64,000 nt of DNA from Aestuariivivens sediminis (lineage in GTDB: Bacteria > Bacteroidota > Bacteroidia > Flavobacteriales > Flavobacteriaceae), in contig NZ_JAKMCP010000004.1 in the NCBI RefSeq assembly GCF_022662105.1, forward strand, positions 221,552 to 285,551. Direction: 5' to 3'. The notes beneath the pieces were generated by a model. It saw only the letters and a program-made list of their open reading frames with translations, was not told the origin of the DNA and ran no database searches. Shown one piece after another: positions 27,428 to 37,263 of the stretch. Each line of letters begins with the position of its first letter. The stretch's first letter is position 1. A program made the translations under genes and the position numbers.

Positions 27428-29527
27428 TCATTTCAATATTTGGAAGGCCATTAATGCCACAATATAAGCAAAGCTACTCATAATTACCAATTGTAATATG
27501 GGCCATTTCCAGCTATTGGTTTCACGTTTTACGATGGCCAGGGTACTCATGCATTGCATGGCAAAGGCATAAAAAAGCAGCAGGGAAATCCCGGAAGCAA
27601 AATTAAACAGGGGGCCGCCCAAAATGGGATTGACCTCGCCTGCCATTCTGTTTTTTATGGTTTCTTCTTCGTCACTCCCCACACTATAAATGGTCGCTAA
27701 GGTACCAACAAATACTTCGCGTGCGGCAAAGGAACTTACGATGGCGATGCCAATTTTCCAGTCGTAGCCTAAGGGTCTTATGGCGGGTTCTATAGTACGA
27801 CCGATAATACCGATAAAGGAATGTTCCAATTTATGGGAAGCAATTTTTTGCTGTATGTCGTCTTGGGGTAAATTTTGGTCAACAAACTCGGTTTTAATGA
27901 TACGTTCTGCATTATTAAAGTTTTCACCCGGACCAAAGGACGCCAGAAACCAAAGAATGATGGAAATGGCTAGAATAATTTTACCGGCACCAAATACAAA
28001 AGATTTGGTTTTTTCAACTACTGTTAAGGCCACATTTTTAAAAAGGGGAAGTTTATAATTGGGCATTTCTACGACAAAAAAGGTGCGGCTTTTAATTTTA
28101 AGAATCTTATTTAGGAGATACGCAGAAAATACAGCAATGCCAAAACCAATTAGGTACAAGAGCATGAGAGTTAAGGCCTGGTAACCCAATCCAAAAATAC
28201 GTCCTTCAGGGATCACCAGGGCAATAATGATGAGATAGACGGGAAGTCTTGCCGAACAGGTCGTGAAAGGCGTTACCAAAATGGTGATGAGACGTTCTTT
28301 CCAGCTTTCAATATTTCGCGTTGCCATAATGGCGGGAATGGCACAGGCGGTACCGGAAATTAAGGGGACAACACTTTTTCCGCTTAACCCAAACCGGCGC
28401 ATGATACGATCCATTAAAAACACCACACGACTCATATAACCACTTTCTTCCAACACCGAAATGAACAAAAAAAGAAAGGCTATTTGAGGAATAAAAATTA
28501 CGATACCACCAAGCCCCGGGATAATACCTTCCGCGAGCAAATTGGTAAACGAACCAACGGGGAGTTGCCTTTTGGTCCATTCGCTCAATGAGGCAAAGGC
28601 ACTGTCAATGAAATCCATAGGAACACTGGACCAATCATAAATGGCCTGGAATATGGTAAGTAGAATAATACCGAAAATAAGATAGCCCCAAATTTTGTGA
28701 GTCACGATTCTATCGAGTTTAATGCGTAAGTCCTTGGCGTTGTTGAGATCAATGGTTTGACCAACTTTAAGAACATTGTTGATAAACTGATACCGTTTAA
28801 TCGTTTCCTTTTGTTGCAGGCGTTTTAAATCGGCTTTACTTTTTGTTTTAAAATTGGAGACATCTTCGATTTCCTTTCTGGAGGTTTTCCCAAAATTAAC
28901 ATCCTGAGTAATAACGAGCCAAAGCTTGTAGAGTAATTGATTCGGGAAGGCCTGACGCAAATTATCAAAATACGCCTTGTCAATTTCAGAAGCATTTAAA
29001 CAGGGTTTGACGGAAATGTCCTTGTAAGCGCCAATTAACTCTTTTAGTTTTTCTATACCTTCCTTTTTTCTGGTACTAACCAAGGCGATTTTGGTGTTAA
29101 GACGTTCTTCTAAATAGTCAATATCCAGTGAAATGCCCTTATAGTCCATACGGTCTGCCATATTTATGACTAATATGGTCGGGATTTCCAAATCCTTAAT
29201 TTGCGTAAACAACAACAGATTGCGTTTTAAATTTTCCACATCACTCACAACAACAGCTATATCGGGAAAATCTTTATCATTTTTATTTAGCAGTAACTCT
29301 ATAACAACATTTTCATCGAGAGAGGAAGCATTCAAACTATAAGTTCCGGGTAAATCAAGAATATGGGCTTTAACACCACGGGGTAATTTACAGATCCCCT
29401 CCTTTTTTTCTACGGTTATACCGGGGTAATTCCCCACCTTTTGGTTTAAACCGGTAAGGGCATTAAAGACGGATGTTTTTCCAGTATTGGGATTACCAAT
29501 TAAAGCAACGTTAATTTGTTTACCCAT
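27428..29527 (-). CDS. feoB: Ferrous iron transporter FeoB
   Basis: The 699-residue product has an N-terminal G domain (G1 GNPNTGKTS at 11-19, G3 DLPGT, G4 NMAD). A helical spacer follows, then a polytopic membrane core with two Gate domains and the G-x-C-x-x-P-A motif (SGTACAIPAIMATR). It imports Fe(II) through the inner membrane. Its start overlaps the feoA stop by 8 nt. Length and layout are normal. Confidence 0.96.
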   Translation of the reverse strand: MGKQINVALIGNPNTGKTSVFNALTGLNQKVGNYPGITVEKKEGICKLPRGVKAHILDLPGTYSLNASSLDENVVIELLLNKNDKDFPDIAVVVSDVENLKRNLLLFTQIKDLEIPTILVINMADRMDYKGISLDIDYLEERLNTKIALVSTRKKEGIEKLKELIGAYKDISVKPCLNASEIDKAYFDNLRQAFPNQLLYKLWLVITQDVNFGKTSRKEIEDVSNFKTKSKADLKRLQQKETIKRYQFINNVLKVGQTIDLNNAKDLRIKLDRIVTHKIWGYLIFGIILLTIFQAIYDWSSVPMDFIDSAFASLSEWTKRQLPVGSFTNLLAEGIIPGLGGIVIFIPQIAFLFLFISVLEESGYMSRVVFLMDRIMRRFGLSGKSVVPLISGTACAIPAIMATRNIESWKERLITILVTPFTTCSARLPVYLIIIALVIPEGRIFGLGYQALTLMLLYLIGFGIAVFSAYLLNKILKIKSRTFFVVEMPNYKLPLFKNVALTVVEKTKSFVFGAGKIILAISIILWFLASFGPGENFNNAERIIKTEFVDQNLPQDDIQQKIASHKLEHSFIGIIGRTIEPAIRPLGYDWKIGIAIVSSFAAREVFVGTLATIYSVGSDEEETIKNRMAGEVNPILGGPLFNFASGISLLLFYAFAMQCMSTLAIVKRETNSWKWPILQLVIMSSFAYIVALMAFQILK

Positions 29528-29756
29528 GGGTTACTTTTTCAATTAAAATATGCATAGCCGTTTCTTTACGAATGGCAAGGTGCGATCCATTAATATTGAG
29601 ATACATGGGGTCTTGAAACGGAGCGACTTGAACGAGTTCAACCATATTCCCCGGTAAGCAGCCCATTTCCAGGAGTTTTAATGGGATCAACTTGGAAGAA
29701 ACATCCGTAATGATTCCGCGTTCACCACGTTTAAGATGTGCTATAGAATATTTCAA
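29520..29756 (-). CDS. feoA: FeoA-family protein
   Basis: The 78-residue SH3-like protein has the family's KLLEMGCLPGNMVELVQVAPFQDPMYLNI pattern. It is thought to support FeoB activity in the cytoplasm. It is the first gene of feoA-feoB-small protein and is translationally coupled to feoB. Confidence 0.93.
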   Translation of the reverse strand: MKYSIAHLKRGERGIITDVSSKLIPLKLLEMGCLPGNMVELVQVAPFQDPMYLNINGSHLAIRKETAMHILIEKVTHG

Positions 29757-29926
29757 GCTTATTTAGATTGATTTTAAAGAAGCAAAAGTAAGCTAAAAAA
29801 ATTTCTCGTTCAAAGTTTAGTCCCGGAAGTTTCGAAAAAGCATGTGACCGCCTCGAAGAAGTGGCACATTTAGTGCCATCAAAGTACCCTTGGAGCAGTC
29901 TGCTAACGGACAATCCTAAGGACCAT

Positions 29927-30595
29927 TTAGGGTTCTTTTTTTAAGTGTTTAATATCCTCAAGGAGTTGGTGTATGTCTTCTGGATTGGTACCGTCATAAA
30001 ATCCTCTAATCTGCCCTTTTTTATCAATAAGCATGAAGTTTTCGGTATGGATCATATCAAACGGCCCGCCATTCCCGTGGTCCTTGACTGCTAAATAGCT
30101 TTTTCTGGCCAGGTCATAAATCTGTTTTTTATCGCCAGTAACCAGGTTCCATTTTTTATCCACAACGCCTTTCCCTATGGCGTAGCGTTTTAATTGTGCC
30201 ACGGTATCAATTTCAGGAGTTACCGTATGGGATAAGAGCATGACCTCGTCGTCATTTAAAATTTCTTTTTGAATGGCAACCATATGGTCTGTCATAATGG
30301 GACAGATCGTTTGGCAGGTGGTAAAAAAGAAATCCGCTACATATATTTTATCGCTATAATGGGCTTCAGTAATGGTTTGACCGTTTTGGTTTATTAGTGA
30401 GAAATGGCCTATTTTATGATACTTTTTTTTGTATTGAATGGTACTGTCCACTAATTCTGAACTCACATGGGCAGGTTGATAGATGGGCAGTGGCTGATAG
30501 ACATTTAGGGTGTTATAAATAACTGAAATTATAATAATCGATAGGATTGCAAAAACAATGGCAAACTTTTTGTACACCTTGAAAAACGACAGCAT
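29927..30595 (-). CDS. SCO1/SenC-family copper protein
   Basis: The 222-residue product has an N-terminal membrane anchor (IVFAILSIIIISVIYNTL). Its thioredoxin-like domain carries the copper-binding CxxxC (Cys94 and Cys98 in FFFTTCQTICPIM) and the distal His in FDMIHTENFML. It delivers copper to cytochrome oxidase or acts as a thiol reductase in the periplasm. No oxidase gene is close by. Confidence 0.92.
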   Translation of the reverse strand: MLSFFKVYKKFAIVFAILSIIIISVIYNTLNVYQPLPIYQPAHVSSELVDSTIQYKKKYHKIGHFSLINQNGQTITEAHYSDKIYVADFFFTTCQTICPIMTDHMVAIQKEILNDDEVMLLSHTVTPEIDTVAQLKRYAIGKGVVDKKWNLVTGDKKQIYDLARKSYLAVKDHGNGGPFDMIHTENFMLIDKKGQIRGFYDGTNPEDIHQLLEDIKHLKKEP

Positions 30596-30758
30596 TATAG
30601 TGATTTAAGACATTAAATTTCCTGCAAAAATACAAGGAAAGTTAAGGCTCTGAAAATTTATATAAACTTAAATTCATGTTAAATCGGTGAGCACGCCATA
30701 AATATCTTTTTAAACTTGGTTTAAAACCTTACTTTTGTGCGATTATAAAAAAAGTTAG

Positions 30759-32090
30759 ATGTCTGTATTTTTAGTAAAAGCGGCTCAATTATTATTGAGT
30801 CTTTCGATATTGGTTGTTTTACACGAACTGGGACATTTTATTCCAGCAAAGGCTTTTAAGACGCGAGTTGAGAAATTTTATTTGTTTTTCGATGTAAAGT
30901 TTTCACTGTTTAAAAAGAAAATTGGTGAAACGGTATATGGTATAGGTTGGTTGCCTTTAGGGGGCTATGTTAAAATAGCAGGGATGATTGACGAAAGTAT
31001 GGATACCGAACAAATGGCCCAACCACCCCAACCATGGGAATTTCGATCCAAGCCCACCTGGCAGCGTTTAATCATCATGTTGGGCGGGGTTATCATGAAT
31101 TTTATTTTAGCCTTCTTTTTATTTATCATGTTGCTTTTTACCTGGGGAACGAATTATTCAAATACAGATGATATAAAGTACGGATATGGCGTTTCCAAAA
31201 CATTAGAGAACTATGGTTTTCAACAAGGGGATAAGATTGTTTCGGTAAATGGAGAGCCCTTTGAGGAGCTTACGGTGGATATCAATAAAATTTTAATGTT
31301 CAGGACGGTCGAAAATGTCAGGGTTGAGCATGATAACGGAGTGGTTGAAGACATAGCATTACCGGAAGACATTGGCACTCAGCTGTTTGAAGCAGGTGAT
31401 ATCCCGGGGTTATCACCGCGATATCCGTTTAAATTGGATTCTGTGGTAGACACTGCACCGGCGGGGAAAGCAGGGCTTAGGGCAGGAGACAAAATCGTGG
31501 CTGTAAACGATAAACCGATTGCGTTTTATTCGGATTTGACCTATGAAATTAAAAATCTGGAAGCGAACAGTTTTGATGTTGCTTATGAAAGGGATAACGA
31601 ATTAAAGCATACTACAATTACCTTAGGTGAAGATAGGGTGATGGGTATCGTTACCTCACCTTCAGACCTGGATTATATTACGTTTAATCAAAGGGATTAT
31701 AATTTTTCTGAAAGTATTACCGGGGGTTTGAGTCATGGCTATTGGGAAGTAAAGGATTATCTGGGCCAGTTTCAATACATTTTCACGAAAAAAGGAGCAA
31801 CTCAAATTGGAGGGTTTGCTGCCATTGGGAATATGTTTCCTGCCCAGTGGAATTGGGAGGCCTTTTGGTATTTAACGGCATTTTTATCCATCATGTTAGG
31901 CGTCCTCAATTTATTGCCCATTCCGGCTTTAGATGGCGGACATGTCATGTTTTTACTTTATGAGATGGTATCGGGTAGAAAGCCGGGGGATAAGTTTATG
32001 GAATATGCCCAAATGATAGGCTTCTTTATTTTAATTGCTTTGGTTTTATTTGCCAATGGCAATGATATATTTAAAGCTATTTTTAATTAA
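30759..32090 (+). CDS. rseP: Site-2 intramembrane metalloprotease RseP
   Basis: The 443-residue product has the zinc site HELGH at 22-26 and the third ligand in LPIPALDGGHVMF near the C-terminus. Two PDZ-like regions lie between (about 135-200 and 215-290). It cleaves membrane-embedded anti-sigma factors or signal peptides in the inner membrane. A TACTTTTG -7 element is at 30730-30737, 21 bp before the start. Confidence 0.95.
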   Translation: MSVFLVKAAQLLLSLSILVVLHELGHFIPAKAFKTRVEKFYLFFDVKFSLFKKKIGETVYGIGWLPLGGYVKIAGMIDESMDTEQMAQPPQPWEFRSKPTWQRLIIMLGGVIMNFILAFFLFIMLLFTWGTNYSNTDDIKYGYGVSKTLENYGFQQGDKIVSVNGEPFEELTVDINKILMFRTVENVRVEHDNGVVEDIALPEDIGTQLFEAGDIPGLSPRYPFKLDSVVDTAPAGKAGLRAGDKIVAVNDKPIAFYSDLTYEIKNLEANSFDVAYERDNELKHTTITLGEDRVMGIVTSPSDLDYITFNQRDYNFSESITGGLSHGYWEVKDYLGQFQYIFTKKGATQIGGFAAIGNMFPAQWNWEAFWYLTAFLSIMLGVLNLLPIPALDGGHVMFLLYEMVSGRKPGDKFMEYAQMIGFFILIALVLFANGNDIFKAIFN

Positions 32091-32107
32091 TATTTTTAAT
32101 TATTAAA

Positions 32108-32138
32108 TTTGTAGTAAATAAAAATTAACATATATTTG
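32108..32138 (+). promoter_or_regulatory. tRNA-Asn promoter
   Basis: TTTG at 32108-32111, exactly 19 bp, then TATATTTG at 32131-32138. This is a perfect match to the Bacteroidetes housekeeping consensus, 22 bp before the tRNA. Confidence 0.8.
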
Positions 32139-32160
32139 CGCTCGCAAAACGCGAAAACAT

Positions 32161-32237
32161 TCCTCCTTAGCTCAGTTGGTTAGAGCATTTGACTGTTAAT
32201 CAAAGGGTCCTTGGTTCGAGCCCAAGAGGGGGAGCCA
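32161..32237 (+). tRNA. tRNA-Asn (GTT)
   Basis: Cloverleaf pairing is complete. The acceptor is TCCTCCT with AGGGGGA, the D stem GCTC with GAGC, the anticodon stem TTTGA with TCAAA around anticodon GTT at 32195-32197, and the T stem CTTGG with CCAAG. Discriminator G and an encoded CCA follow. The 3' half (GGTTCGA at 32213, AGGGGGAGC at 32227) is echoed by repeats at 47233-56210, and the gene borders an integrated region. Confidence 0.97.
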
Positions 32238-33741
32238 GATTAGACAAGCCATCAGAAGTGATGGCTTTTTTTGTGCCTAATTCTTGCGAAGCCTTGTTAA
32301 CTCTAGTCAAAAGCTCAATGACTATATTTCTCTTTTTGGTTCGACATCCGTTTTTTGAAAATATCATTTTTTCTGGAAATAATAAACCAATCAAACCAGT
32401 CTTTTGTTCATAATCTCCATCCATATAAAGTTGGGGGATGTTTCTTAGTGCATTTACTGCCTTTTCAATCATTTTTACTGGTAATTCTATAGCTTCTTTT
32501 AAATCTTGCAGTTCCAATTTCCATGTTCTCAAATTTTCCTCATACCTATTTGACATGCGATGAAAATCTTCAGGATTTATTAAATCTCTATTGAACTTAT
32601 CCTCGGCACTTTCCCATAAATGGCGTGTCCCATCAATATTAGATTGAATTTCTTTAATTTTTACTGCTTTGTTAGAACGTTTGCCTTTTTGTATATCGAT
32701 GATAATATCCCTATATAGCTTTAGAACATTTTCATTGAAATTTATATCAGCTAAAATCTCACCAATCATTTTGTCAGCTTTAATTGATGAGACTCTATTT
32801 TTACAGTTGCCACGGCAATGGTAGTAACCATATTGGCCACCATTCCCTTTAGATACACTTCCAGTTAAATTGCCTCCGCAATATTCACATTCAAGGAAGC
32901 CTCTAAGAGGCAATGATTCTTTTTTTTTTGATGGTGGTTTTGCGTTCCTATTTCTTCCTTCTAAAACATTTTGGACCTTATTAAAAATAGAAATTTCAAT
33001 TATACTATTATGCAAACCATTTGCCCAATAGGATTCTTGATTGTTGTGCTTAGGTACTTTTACTTTACCTATATAAGCCTGATTCCTTAGCATGTTGTAA
33101 AAGCTCTGTTTACACCTTGTATATCCTTTTTTAATAAACTCTTTTCGGATTCCTTCAACTGATTCTGCGCCTTGGGAAACTTTATAGAAAATATCTTTTA
33201 CTAGCTGAACATTTTCATCAGGTTCCATTGTCGCATGTTTATCAATTCGCATCCTTTTAAAACCAAAAGGTGGTGTGCCAAGAAACGCACCTTCCTTTGA
33301 AGCACTATACATCCCAGCTTTTGTTCTGATAGAGATATAATCATTTTCTACTTCAGGGAGAACCAAATACATTGCAAGTAGAATTTTACTATTAGGGTCT
33401 GATAAATCTAGTGGCTGCTCAATCGCATTAAGTTCTATGCCCCAAGAGTTAAACTTTTCAATTACTTTCAAAGCTTCGGGCTGGTTTCTTGAAAACCTAT
33501 CCCATTTAGTAAATATTACTCTTTTTATTGTTTTACGATTTGCTTTTATATATTCTTCAAGCTTTTTCCATTCTGGTCGATTAAAATCTTTGGCAGAGTG
33601 GTCTTCTAAAAACTCTTTGGCAATGTCATACTTTTTTGCTTCACAGGTCATTTGAAGTTTTTCTAATTGATAATTCCTTCCGTAACCATTGTCAGCTTGG
33701 TCGTCTGTACTAACTCTACAGTATATTATTGTGTCTTTCAT
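32200..33741 (-). CDS. Large serine recombinase ending inside tRNA-Asn
   Basis: The 513-residue product has an N-terminal resolvase catalytic domain (YCRVSTDDQ, nucleophile Ser11), the recombinase domain (GTPPFGFKRMRID), a zinc ribbon (CEYCGG...HCRGNC) and a C-terminal coiled region. It probably inserts or excises the neighbouring element. The last residues (ITSDGLSNLAPPLGLEPRTL) are translated from the antisense of the tRNA terminator and tRNA, and the TGA stop lies in the anticodon stem. That tail was therefore gained by integration next to the tRNA. A small gene precedes it on the same strand. Confidence 0.88.
   Translation of the reverse strand: MKDTIIYCRVSTDDQADNGYGRNYQLEKLQMTCEAKKYDIAKEFLEDHSAKDFNRPEWKKLEEYIKANRKTIKRVIFTKWDRFSRNQPEALKVIEKFNSWGIELNAIEQPLDLSDPNSKILLAMYLVLPEVENDYISIRTKAGMYSASKEGAFLGTPPFGFKRMRIDKHATMEPDENVQLVKDIFYKVSQGAESVEGIRKEFIKKGYTRCKQSFYNMLRNQAYIGKVKVPKHNNQESYWANGLHNSIIEISIFNKVQNVLEGRNRNAKPPSKKKESLPLRGFLECEYCGGNLTGSVSKGNGGQYGYYHCRGNCKNRVSSIKADKMIGEILADINFNENVLKLYRDIIIDIQKGKRSNKAVKIKEIQSNIDGTRHLWESAEDKFNRDLINPEDFHRMSNRYEENLRTWKLELQDLKEAIELPVKMIEKAVNALRNIPQLYMDGDYEQKTGLIGLLFPEKMIFSKNGCRTKKRNIVIELLTRVNKASQELGTKKAITSDGLSNLAPPLGLEPRTL
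32246..32272 (+). terminator. tRNA-Asn terminator
   Basis: AAGCCATCA at 32246-32254 pairs with TGATGGCTT at 32259-32267 around a GAAG loop, followed by T. The same layout (tRNA 3' end, about 10 nt, hairpin with a tetraloop, T run) recurs at four of the five distant tRNA-like repeats; the fifth has a 5-nt loop. Confidence 0.85.
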
Positions 33742-33752
33742 ATTTGTCTTTT

Positions 33753-33881
33753 TTAATTATTAATTGATTGTTGTATTTCAGCGATGTTATAAAGGAAGAG
33801 ACGTATTTTCTCTATCTCTGCATCAGTGTATTTTATTCCATTTTTATTTAATGTCTTCTTGCATTTTGTTAAACTTAACAT
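33753..33881 (-). CDS. Small protein accompanying the serine recombinase
   Basis: The 42-residue ORF (MLSLTKCKKTLNKNGIKYTD...) ends 11 nt before the recombinase start on the same strand. Short genes of this type with an MLS(L/I)TKCK start and a YTDxE motif commonly precede Bacteroidota serine recombinases. It is helical and without a signal peptide. A regulatory or accessory role in recombination is inferred from the fixed association only. Confidence 0.7.
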   Translation of the reverse strand: MLSLTKCKKTLNKNGIKYTDAEIEKIRLFLYNIAEIQQSINN

Positions 33882-34376
33882 GTTAATCTACCGCTCTATT
33901 CCTCTCTTTTTTTGATGGAGCGGGAGGTGTGTTATTTTTTATAGTCTATCAACTTGCATCAGCAATTGATACTTCCGTTTACGCCCAGGTCGGAATCCTA
34001 ATAACTAAAAGCCAAAAATTGACTGCACCTGTCACCAGGTTAAAAAAATTTTGATAATATCAAACAGAAAAGTGACATTTAGCTATTGCGCTAGTTTGTC
34101 ATCGTGTTAAAACCCCAGTCTTCGTCTTGGTTTATGGGGAGAAGTAAGTTATTGGTGTTGGTACTAAATCGTACCGTTACGGTCAAACATACTAAGAAAT
34201 CGAGCAGATTAGAAGTGTTTTTGCGATTTTTTTCAAAAAAATTTATTTCTGCACCAAAATTTTCGGAAATAACTTACTTTATTTTACCTTTAACCTTCTA
34301 TATTCCCCTTAAGTTTAACCAATTAATGGCCTTCAATTTGCCAGGGGCAAATTTGAACCGAGATAATATTAAATAA
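33882..34376. other. Intergenic stretch before hsdM
   Basis: No convincing gene is seen. A 6-bp stem (CCGCTC at 33891-33896 with GAGCGG at 33918-33923) lies upstream of the small recombinase-linked gene. Near 34340 there is an inverted repeat AATTTGCC/GGCAAATT about 35 bp before hsdM. The ATG-initiated frame at 34104-34376 lacks any family features and ends against hsdM. Confidence 0.5.
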
Positions 34377-35831
34377 ATGTTCGAAAACACTTTTAAAAAC
34401 ATAGATGACCTTTTATATAAAGATGCTGGTGCGGACAGCGAATTAGATTATATCGGTCAGACATCTTGGGTCATGTTCCTGAAGTATCTGGATGACCTTG
34501 AACAGGATAAGAACGATGAAGCGGAACTCAAAGGTCAGGAATACCAATACATTTTATTGCCTGAGTACCGATGGCCCCAGTGGGCGATGCCAAAGGGTCC
34601 AGATGGTAAATTGGACCATCACAAAGCCATGACAGGTCCAGACCTTATCCAATTTGTAGACCAGAAACTATTTCCGTATCTAGCGGGATTTAAAATAACA
34701 GCTGAAAGCCCTCAAACCATTGAATACAAAATAGGCGAAATCTTCTCGGAGCTTAAAAACAAGATTCAAAGCGGGTATATACTACGTGATATTCTAGAGT
34801 ATGCCGATGAGCTTCCATTCAGGTCCTCAACCGATAAACATGAGTTGAGTGAGCTTTACGAAACCAAGATAAAAAACATGGGTAATGCGGGTCGTAACGG
34901 GGGCCAGTATTACACCCCTAGACCGCTTATTAGGACCATGATAAACGTAGTGGACCCAAAGATTGGTGAAACCGTTTATGATGGCGCAGCGGGGTCCTGT
35001 GGCTTCTTGTGCGAGGCTTATGAGTACATGTATGAACGCATGGATAAAACCACGGACAATCTTTCAACTTTAGAAGAAAAAACCTTTTACGGCAAGGAGA
35101 AAAAGAATTTGGCCTATGTGATTGGAATCATGAACATGATTCTACATGGTATTGAGGCTCCAAATATTATCCACACCAATACCTTGGCCGAAAGCATACG
35201 AGATATCCAAGAGAAAAATCGTTACCATGTAATTCTTGCCAATCCACCATTTGGAGGAAAGGAACGTAAAGAAGTACAGCAGAACTTCGGTATAAAAACT
35301 GGGGAAACCGCCTTTTTGTTTTTACAGCATTTTATAAAAAGTTTAAAAACGGGAGGCCGTGCCGCTATAGTAATAAAAAATACATTTTTAAGTAATACGG
35401 ATAATGCCTCGGTGGCCTTGCGACAGTATTTATTAGAGAGCTGTAACCTCCACACCGTACTCGATATGCCAAGTGGCACCTTTTTGGGTGCTGGGGTTAA
35501 AACCGTGGTGTTGTTCTTTCAAAAAGGAACGCCAACTGGGTCCATTTGGTTTTACCAAATGGATCCAGGGCGAAATATGGGGAAGACCAACCCGCTAAAT
35601 GATTCCGATTTAGAAGAATTTGTTAAACTACAGGACACCAAACCTGAAACCGAGAAATCTTGGAGTATTAAGATAGTAGATGTAAACAAAGACACTTACG
35701 ACCTTAGCGTTAAAAATCCCAATACACCAGAAGAAGAACCCCTGCGGAGTCCAGAAGAAATTTTAACTGAAATGGAAGCCTTGGATAACGAAACTGTAAC
35801 AATTATCAAACAAATAAAAAAAATGCTGTAA
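34377..35831 (+). CDS. hsdM: Type I restriction-modification methyltransferase subunit HsdM
   Basis: The 484-residue N6-adenine methyltransferase has an N-terminal helical HsdM domain, the SAM-binding motif VYDGAAGSCGFL near residue 200 and the catalytic NPPF motif (LANPPFGGKER) near 288. It methylates host DNA with HsdS and joins HsdR for restriction. It is the first gene of a six-gene plus-strand run that includes two non-standard genes. Confidence 0.95.
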   Translation: MFENTFKNIDDLLYKDAGADSELDYIGQTSWVMFLKYLDDLEQDKNDEAELKGQEYQYILLPEYRWPQWAMPKGPDGKLDHHKAMTGPDLIQFVDQKLFPYLAGFKITAESPQTIEYKIGEIFSELKNKIQSGYILRDILEYADELPFRSSTDKHELSELYETKIKNMGNAGRNGGQYYTPRPLIRTMINVVDPKIGETVYDGAAGSCGFLCEAYEYMYERMDKTTDNLSTLEEKTFYGKEKKNLAYVIGIMNMILHGIEAPNIIHTNTLAESIRDIQEKNRYHVILANPPFGGKERKEVQQNFGIKTGETAFLFLQHFIKSLKTGGRAAIVIKNTFLSNTDNASVALRQYLLESCNLHTVLDMPSGTFLGAGVKTVVLFFQKGTPTGSIWFYQMDPGRNMGKTNPLNDSDLEEFVKLQDTKPETEKSWSIKIVDVNKDTYDLSVKNPNTPEEEPLRSPEEILTEMEALDNETVTIIKQIKKML

Positions 35832-35841
35832 AATTTGCTTT

Positions 35842-37263
35842 ATGAATTTAACAACCGTTAATATTAAAAACTTTAGAAGTATAAATGATTTAACAATAGA
35901 AGTAAAATCTTTAGAGGATAATTCATTTACCTATGGATTAATAGGAATAAATGAGGCGGGTAAATCTTCAATCTTAAGGGCATTATCATTTAAGGATAAT
36001 TTTGATTCCTTCACCCCTACACTTAAAGATTTTAATGATAGGAATAAACCTATCGAAGTAAATTACAAATTCCTTTGGTCCTCAAAAGATGTTAAATCTG
36101 CAAAAGAATTACTAAAAACAAAAATGCCCAGTACTGATTTTGCAAAATTAGATTTGTCTGAAGTAATGCTAAATATAACAATTCAAGTAGCAAATCTAAA
36201 TGCTTTTACAAGGACAGTAACATGTTTGAATATTGAAGCTGAAGATTCCGAAAAAGAACAGATTAATAAGCATTTAGTATCTTTTTTTAGTGTGGATGTC
36301 TTTCGCACAATTTTTTGGAAGGCAGATGACAAATTTTTAATTTCAAAGCCTATCGCATTGGCGGCTTTTTCACAAAATCCCAATTCTTCAATTCCTTTAA
36401 AAAATTGTTTTTATTTAGCGGGTGTTGAAGATATTAAAGGGCAAATAGCACTTTTGACGGAATCGACAGAAAGGGAATATTTGGCTGAAGAACTAGGTAA
36501 AAAAGTTACTGAGCATATAAAAAATGTTTGGAAAGAACACCCTGTAAAAATTACGTTTAACATTTCAGATGGAAACGTAAATTTTCATGTAAAAGATGAA
36601 AATGCATCAGGAAGAGCTAAAACTGCGGACCAAAGGAGTGATGGATTTAAACAGTTTATCTCTTTTTTATTAACGGTTTCAGCAGAAAACAGGAATAATG
36701 AACTAGAGAATACTTTATTGTTATTGGATGAACCTGAAACACACTTACACCCTACTGCTCAAGAGAACCTTTTGGATGAATTAATAAAGATTACTAAATC
36801 AAAGAATAATAATACCGTGTTTTTTGCTACTCATTCAAATTATATGATTGATAAAAATTATTTAAATAGAAATATTAAGGTAACAAAGCCTGAAGAAAAC
36901 ACAACAGTATCGTTTTATGATAAAAAGTCATCAAGCTACGCAAGTGTTAATTATGATGTGTTCAACATTATAAGTGCAGACTATCACAATGAGTTGTATG
37001 GAAGAGCTTTTGTTTTAAGCGGAATAGATAATGGCACTGACTTTGATAAAAAAATTTCAGAATTACATCCTACTGTAACCATTAAAAAGGATTATGTTTC
37101 CTTAAAGGGCAAAAAATTTGATTGTACTTTACCTACATATGTTAGGCATTTAATCCATCATCCAGAGAATAACAAAAATGAAAAGTATACACAAACGGAA
37201 TTAAAAAGGTCAATAAAAAATTTATTGCTTGTCATTAGAAAATTGGAAAACAAAAATCCATGA
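35842..37263 (+). CDS. AAA-family ATPase embedded in the type I RM operon
   Basis: The 473-residue protein has an N-terminal RecF/OLD-type ATP-binding start (NIKNFRSINDLTIEV), Walker A GINEAGKSS at 35-43, Walker B LLLLDEPETHLHP near 293, and an ATHSN switch near 330. About 140 residues follow without a recognisable Toprim nuclease motif. It lies 10 nt after hsdM and overlaps hsdS by 4 nt, so it is made together with the RM subunits. A defence accessory role is inferred; the biochemical action is unknown. Confidence 0.85.
   Translation: MNLTTVNIKNFRSINDLTIEVKSLEDNSFTYGLIGINEAGKSSILRALSFKDNFDSFTPTLKDFNDRNKPIEVNYKFLWSSKDVKSAKELLKTKMPSTDFAKLDLSEVMLNITIQVANLNAFTRTVTCLNIEAEDSEKEQINKHLVSFFSVDVFRTIFWKADDKFLISKPIALAAFSQNPNSSIPLKNCFYLAGVEDIKGQIALLTESTEREYLAEELGKKVTEHIKNVWKEHPVKITFNISDGNVNFHVKDENASGRAKTADQRSDGFKQFISFLLTVSAENRNNELENTLLLLDEPETHLHPTAQENLLDELIKITKSKNNNTVFFATHSNYMIDKNYLNRNIKVTKPEENTTVSFYDKKSSSYASVNYDVFNIISADYHNELYGRAFVLSGIDNGTDFDKKISELHPTVTIKKDYVSLKGKKFDCTLPTYVRHLIHHPENNKNEKYTQTELKRSIKNLLLVIRKLENKNP

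Noticed and set aside
34104..34376. Open frame of 90 residues before hsdM
   Set aside because: It has no recognisable domain, its composition looks random, and it ends exactly at the hsdM start. It is more likely an upstream regulatory stretch.
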